Part shown: piece by piece, positions 62,227 to 64,000 of the stretch
Layout of the letters: each line of letters opens with the position of its first letter
Numbering within the stretch: position 1 is the stretch's first letter
Origin: JADJNW01 sp964526645
GTDB taxonomy: Bacteria; Bacteroidota; Bacteroidia; Chitinophagales; Saprospiraceae
Assembly: GCA_964526645.1 (NCBI GenBank)
Contig: CAZGJN010000012.1
Coordinates: 22,830-86,829 of the forward strand
Length of the DNA: 64,000 nt
Direction of reading: 5' to 3'
The notes under the pieces: model-generated
Seen by the model: only the letters and a program-made list of their open reading frames with translations
Told to the model about the DNA's origin: nothing
Database searches by the model: none
Position numbers and translations under genes: made by a program

Positions 62227-63078
62227 ATGGTGAAAATAATAGAATGCCCTCGCGATGCAATGCAGGGTTTGAAAGACTTTATTCCTACCGCATCCAAGGC
62301 GCGCTACATCAACCAATTACTTCGGGTAGGATTTGATAGCATTGACTTTGGGAGCTTTGTGTCGCCCAAGGCAATTCCTCAAATGCAAGATACCGCAGCG
62401 GTGCTTCGCCAATTAGACCTGCCCGGCAAAAGCGCCAAACTACTCGCTATTGTTGCCAATCAACGCGGCGCGGAGGATGCTGCACAATTTGACGAAATCA
62501 CCTATCTGGGTTATCCTTTTTCCATCTCTGAAACCTTTCAACTGCGCAACACCAATGCAACTATCGAGGAATCGCTGGCTCGAGTCAATGAAATTCAAGA
62601 TATTTGCCTGCGGGCTAATAAAAAATTGGTCATTTATATTTCGATGGGCTTTGGCAATCCCTATGGCGATCCCTGGAATGTGGAAATTGCACAAAAATGG
62701 GTGGATGAACTTTATACATTGGGGATCAAAATATTTCAACTTTCCGATACCATTGGGGTTGCTACGCCCCAGAGTATCAGCTACTTATTTAGCAATCTGA
62801 TTCCTGCTTATCCCGACATCGAATTCGGCGCGCACCTGCATACCCTGCCCCACAATTGGCGGGAAAAAATCGTGGCAGCGTATGAAAGCGGCTGCCGGCG
62901 ATTTGATGGTGCCATCAAGGGATTCGGCGGCTGCCCGATGGCAAAGGATGACCTTACCGGCAATATGCCTACGGAAAATATGGTAGTGTATTTCAACGAA
63001 ATAGGAGAAAATAGCTCCTTAGATTTACAAGAATTTGGAATTGCCTCTGAGATGGCTCTGGAAATCTTTCCGCACTAA
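62227..63078 (+). CDS. Hydroxymethylglutaryl-CoA lyase
   Basis: A TIM-barrel lyase of 283 residues splitting HMG-CoA into acetoacetate and acetyl-CoA in leucine breakdown. Motifs: the start IIECPRDAMQGLKDFIPTAS, which aligns with the family's ECPRDGxQ, then GFDSIDFGSFVSPKAIPQM, FQLSDTIGVATPQSISYLFS, FGAHLHTLPHNW and the signature GFGGCPMAKDDLTGNMPTE (catalytic Cys in GGCP). The length is normal. The carboxylase subunit at 9-10.5 kb could feed the same pathway. The start ATG 62227 is clear. Confidence 0.93.
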   Translation: MVKIIECPRDAMQGLKDFIPTASKARYINQLLRVGFDSIDFGSFVSPKAIPQMQDTAAVLRQLDLPGKSAKLLAIVANQRGAEDAAQFDEITYLGYPFSISETFQLRNTNATIEESLARVNEIQDICLRANKKLVIYISMGFGNPYGDPWNVEIAQKWVDELYTLGIKIFQLSDTIGVATPQSISYLFSNLIPAYPDIEFGAHLHTLPHNWREKIVAAYESGCRRFDGAIKGFGGCPMAKDDLTGNMPTENMVVYFNEIGENSSLDLQEFGIASEMALEIFPH

Positions 63079-63175
63079 AAAAGCAGGGCCAACAAATTTA
63101 TTCTTGGATTTTTTATTCATTTCAGCGGGTTATTTTATAGTTTTACAACTCTTCCAAATTATAAATTGCAAAATT

Positions 63176-63652
63176 ATGGCGAAGACAATGCAATGGTTTC
63201 TTGACAAATATGGCGAAAGCCATCAAAATACTACCAATAAGCTGATTCATTGGGTTTGTGTCCCTTCCATTATGTTTAGCTTATTTGGATTAATTTTTGC
63301 GATCCCCTTTCCTTTTGCCGCAAAGGGTTTGTTTACCAATTGGGCTGCCATTTTCCTGGGCTTGGCACTTTTGTACTACCTGCGGTTGTCCATTCCTATG
63401 TTTTTAGGTTTTGTGATAATCGGTGGGCTGATGCTGTTGGGCAACCATGCGATTTATCAGGCTGTGGGGCAGCAATCTGCTCAGTTGGCTATTATCTCCT
63501 TAGTTATTTTCGCTGTAGCCTGGATCGGGCAATTTATTGGACACAAAATTGAAGGAAAAAAACCCTCTTTTTTTGAAGACTTACAGTTTTTATTAATTGG
63601 ACCTGCCTGGCTCTTGCATTTTATTTATAAAAAAGTGGGAATTCGATATTAA
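63176..63652 (+). CDS. DUF962/Mpo1-like membrane protein
   Basis: A protein of 158 residues with four hydrophobic helices. Visible: MQWFLDKYGESHQNTTNKLI and HWVCVPSIMFSLFGLIFAIP at the start; GNHAIYQAV in the middle; and AWIGQFIGHKIEGKKPSFFE then DLQFLLIGPAWLLHFIYKK, the conserved DUF962 end. Yeast Mpo1 is a 2-hydroxy fatty-acid dioxygenase; whether this bacterial member acts alike is inference. The ATG at 63176 fits the family; the upstream frame overlaps HMG-CoA lyase and is not coding. Confidence 0.85.
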   Translation: MAKTMQWFLDKYGESHQNTTNKLIHWVCVPSIMFSLFGLIFAIPFPFAAKGLFTNWAAIFLGLALLYYLRLSIPMFLGFVIIGGLMLLGNHAIYQAVGQQSAQLAIISLVIFAVAWIGQFIGHKIEGKKPSFFEDLQFLLIGPAWLLHFIYKKVGIRY

Positions 63653-63741
63653 TATATTGTGAATTTAGCTATTTGATGAAAATTTCAGAATCCCATAAAC
63701 CTGGCACATCTTAGAAATGCGTCAGACAGCATTATTTGTGG

Positions 63742-63749
63742 TATATTTG
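63742..63749 (+). promoter_or_regulatory. -7 element next to holA
   Basis: TATATTTG matches the Bacteroidota -7 consensus but lies only 5 bases before the ATG. If used, the transcript would be nearly leaderless; the -33 is not convincing. Confidence 0.25.
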
Positions 63750-63753
63750 TAGC

Positions 63754-64000
63754 ATGACGTACCAGGATATTCTAAAAGATTTCAAGCAGCAGAAGTACCA
63801 TCCAGTCTATTTTTTGCACGGAGCGGAAGCCTTTTTTATTGATGCTATTGCCAATTATGCAGAACATCATATCCTCTCGGAGACAGAACAGGCTTTTAAT
63901 CTAACCGTTTTGTATGGCAAGGACACCGATCACCTTGCAGTGGTGGATAATGCCCGGCGTTATCCGGTAATGGCGGAGCGACAGGTAGTGCTTCTGAAGG
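63754..64000 (+). CDS. holA: DNA polymerase III subunit delta, N-terminal part (cut by window end)
   Basis: The first 82 codons are visible: MTYQDILKDFKQQKYHPVYF, LHGAEAFFIDAIANYAEHHI and RYPVMAERQVVLLK, which follow the HolA start (a short helix, then YxLxGxExFxID, and the later PMMAERQVV). HolA opens the sliding clamp inside the clamp-loader complex. The rest of the gene lies beyond the window. Confidence 0.9.
   Translation, partial: MTYQDILKDFKQQKYHPVYFLHGAEAFFIDAIANYAEHHILSETEQAFNLTVLYGKDTDHLAVVDNARRYPVMAERQVVLLK

Noticed and set aside
1..64000. CRISPR array, phage, insertion sequence or anti-phage defence island
   Set aside because: No spaced direct repeats of CRISPR length, no transposase, integrase, phage structural, restriction or toxin-antitoxin gene was recognised; the Uma2 relic is the only nuclease-like accessory gene.

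Overview
The window is chromosomal DNA from a member of the Bacteroidota, most likely the class Saprospiria (Haliscomenobacter/Lewinella type). The evidence is a gldC gliding gene, two secreted proteins ending in type IX secretion (T9SS) sorting domains, a Bacteroidota-style transketolase and topoisomerase IV A subunit, head-GIN/DUF4097 proteins, and promoters of the Bacteroidota form (TTTG, about 20 bases, TAnnTTTG), best seen in front of the SRP RNA. No phage, plasmid, insertion sequence or CRISPR array is visible. Most of the window is core and housekeeping sequence with small accessory patches.

Layout. 0-8 kb: the 3' part of a precorrin-2 dehydrogenase/TSUP transporter fusion, transketolase, tRNA-Glu, gapA, pgk, an EamA exporter and tRNA-Arg. 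8-18 kb: a repeat-rich head-GIN protein, an acetyltransferase, an acyl-CoA carboxylase biotin carboxylase, an exported superoxide dismutase, a copper ATPase, gldC, SRP RNA, transaldolase, a family 2 glycosyltransferase and a BatA-type membrane protein. 18-29 kb: a broken Uma2-family gene, uvrA, RidA, a membrane hydroxylase, an rRNA/tRNA methyltransferase, a DUF1015 gene behind a possible leader ORF and terminator, a topoisomerase IV A subunit and an ankyrin protein. 29-40.5 kb: a 2032-residue alpha-2-macroglobulin, an FAD oxidoreductase, an MmcQ-like protein, and an ECF sigma/anti-sigma/DUF4097/DUF4097 cluster closed by a terminator. 40.7-43.1 kb: a membrane-bound AraC-type regulator, a small unrecognised protein and a debris-like stretch. 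43-54.6 kb: lysA, a lipoprotein histidine phosphatase, valS, a T9SS protein, a heptose-kinase-like PfkB protein, an ARPP-1 lipoprotein, a 45-residue membrane microprotein, a PIF1-like helicase and a secreted endonuclease-family protein. 54.9-64 kb: two large surface proteins, a small membrane protein, an HMG-CoA lyase, an Mpo1-like protein and the start of holA.

Pathway links. Transketolase, GAPDH, PGK and transaldolase put central carbon metabolism in the first 15 kb. The biotin carboxylase and HMG-CoA lyase would fit branched-chain amino-acid breakdown.

The least ordinary signal is a set of short degenerate repeats with a period close to 7 bases. Unit sequences differ at every locus, and the repeats sit against gene starts (uvrA, RidA, the macroglobulin, the FAD oxidoreductase, the ECF sigma factor, the second DUF4097 gene). 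At several loci they are arranged as inverted pairs. One related 144-bp inverted-repeat element supplies the stop codons of both convergent genes it separates. A second, relaxed copy of that element lies between the two large surface-protein genes.
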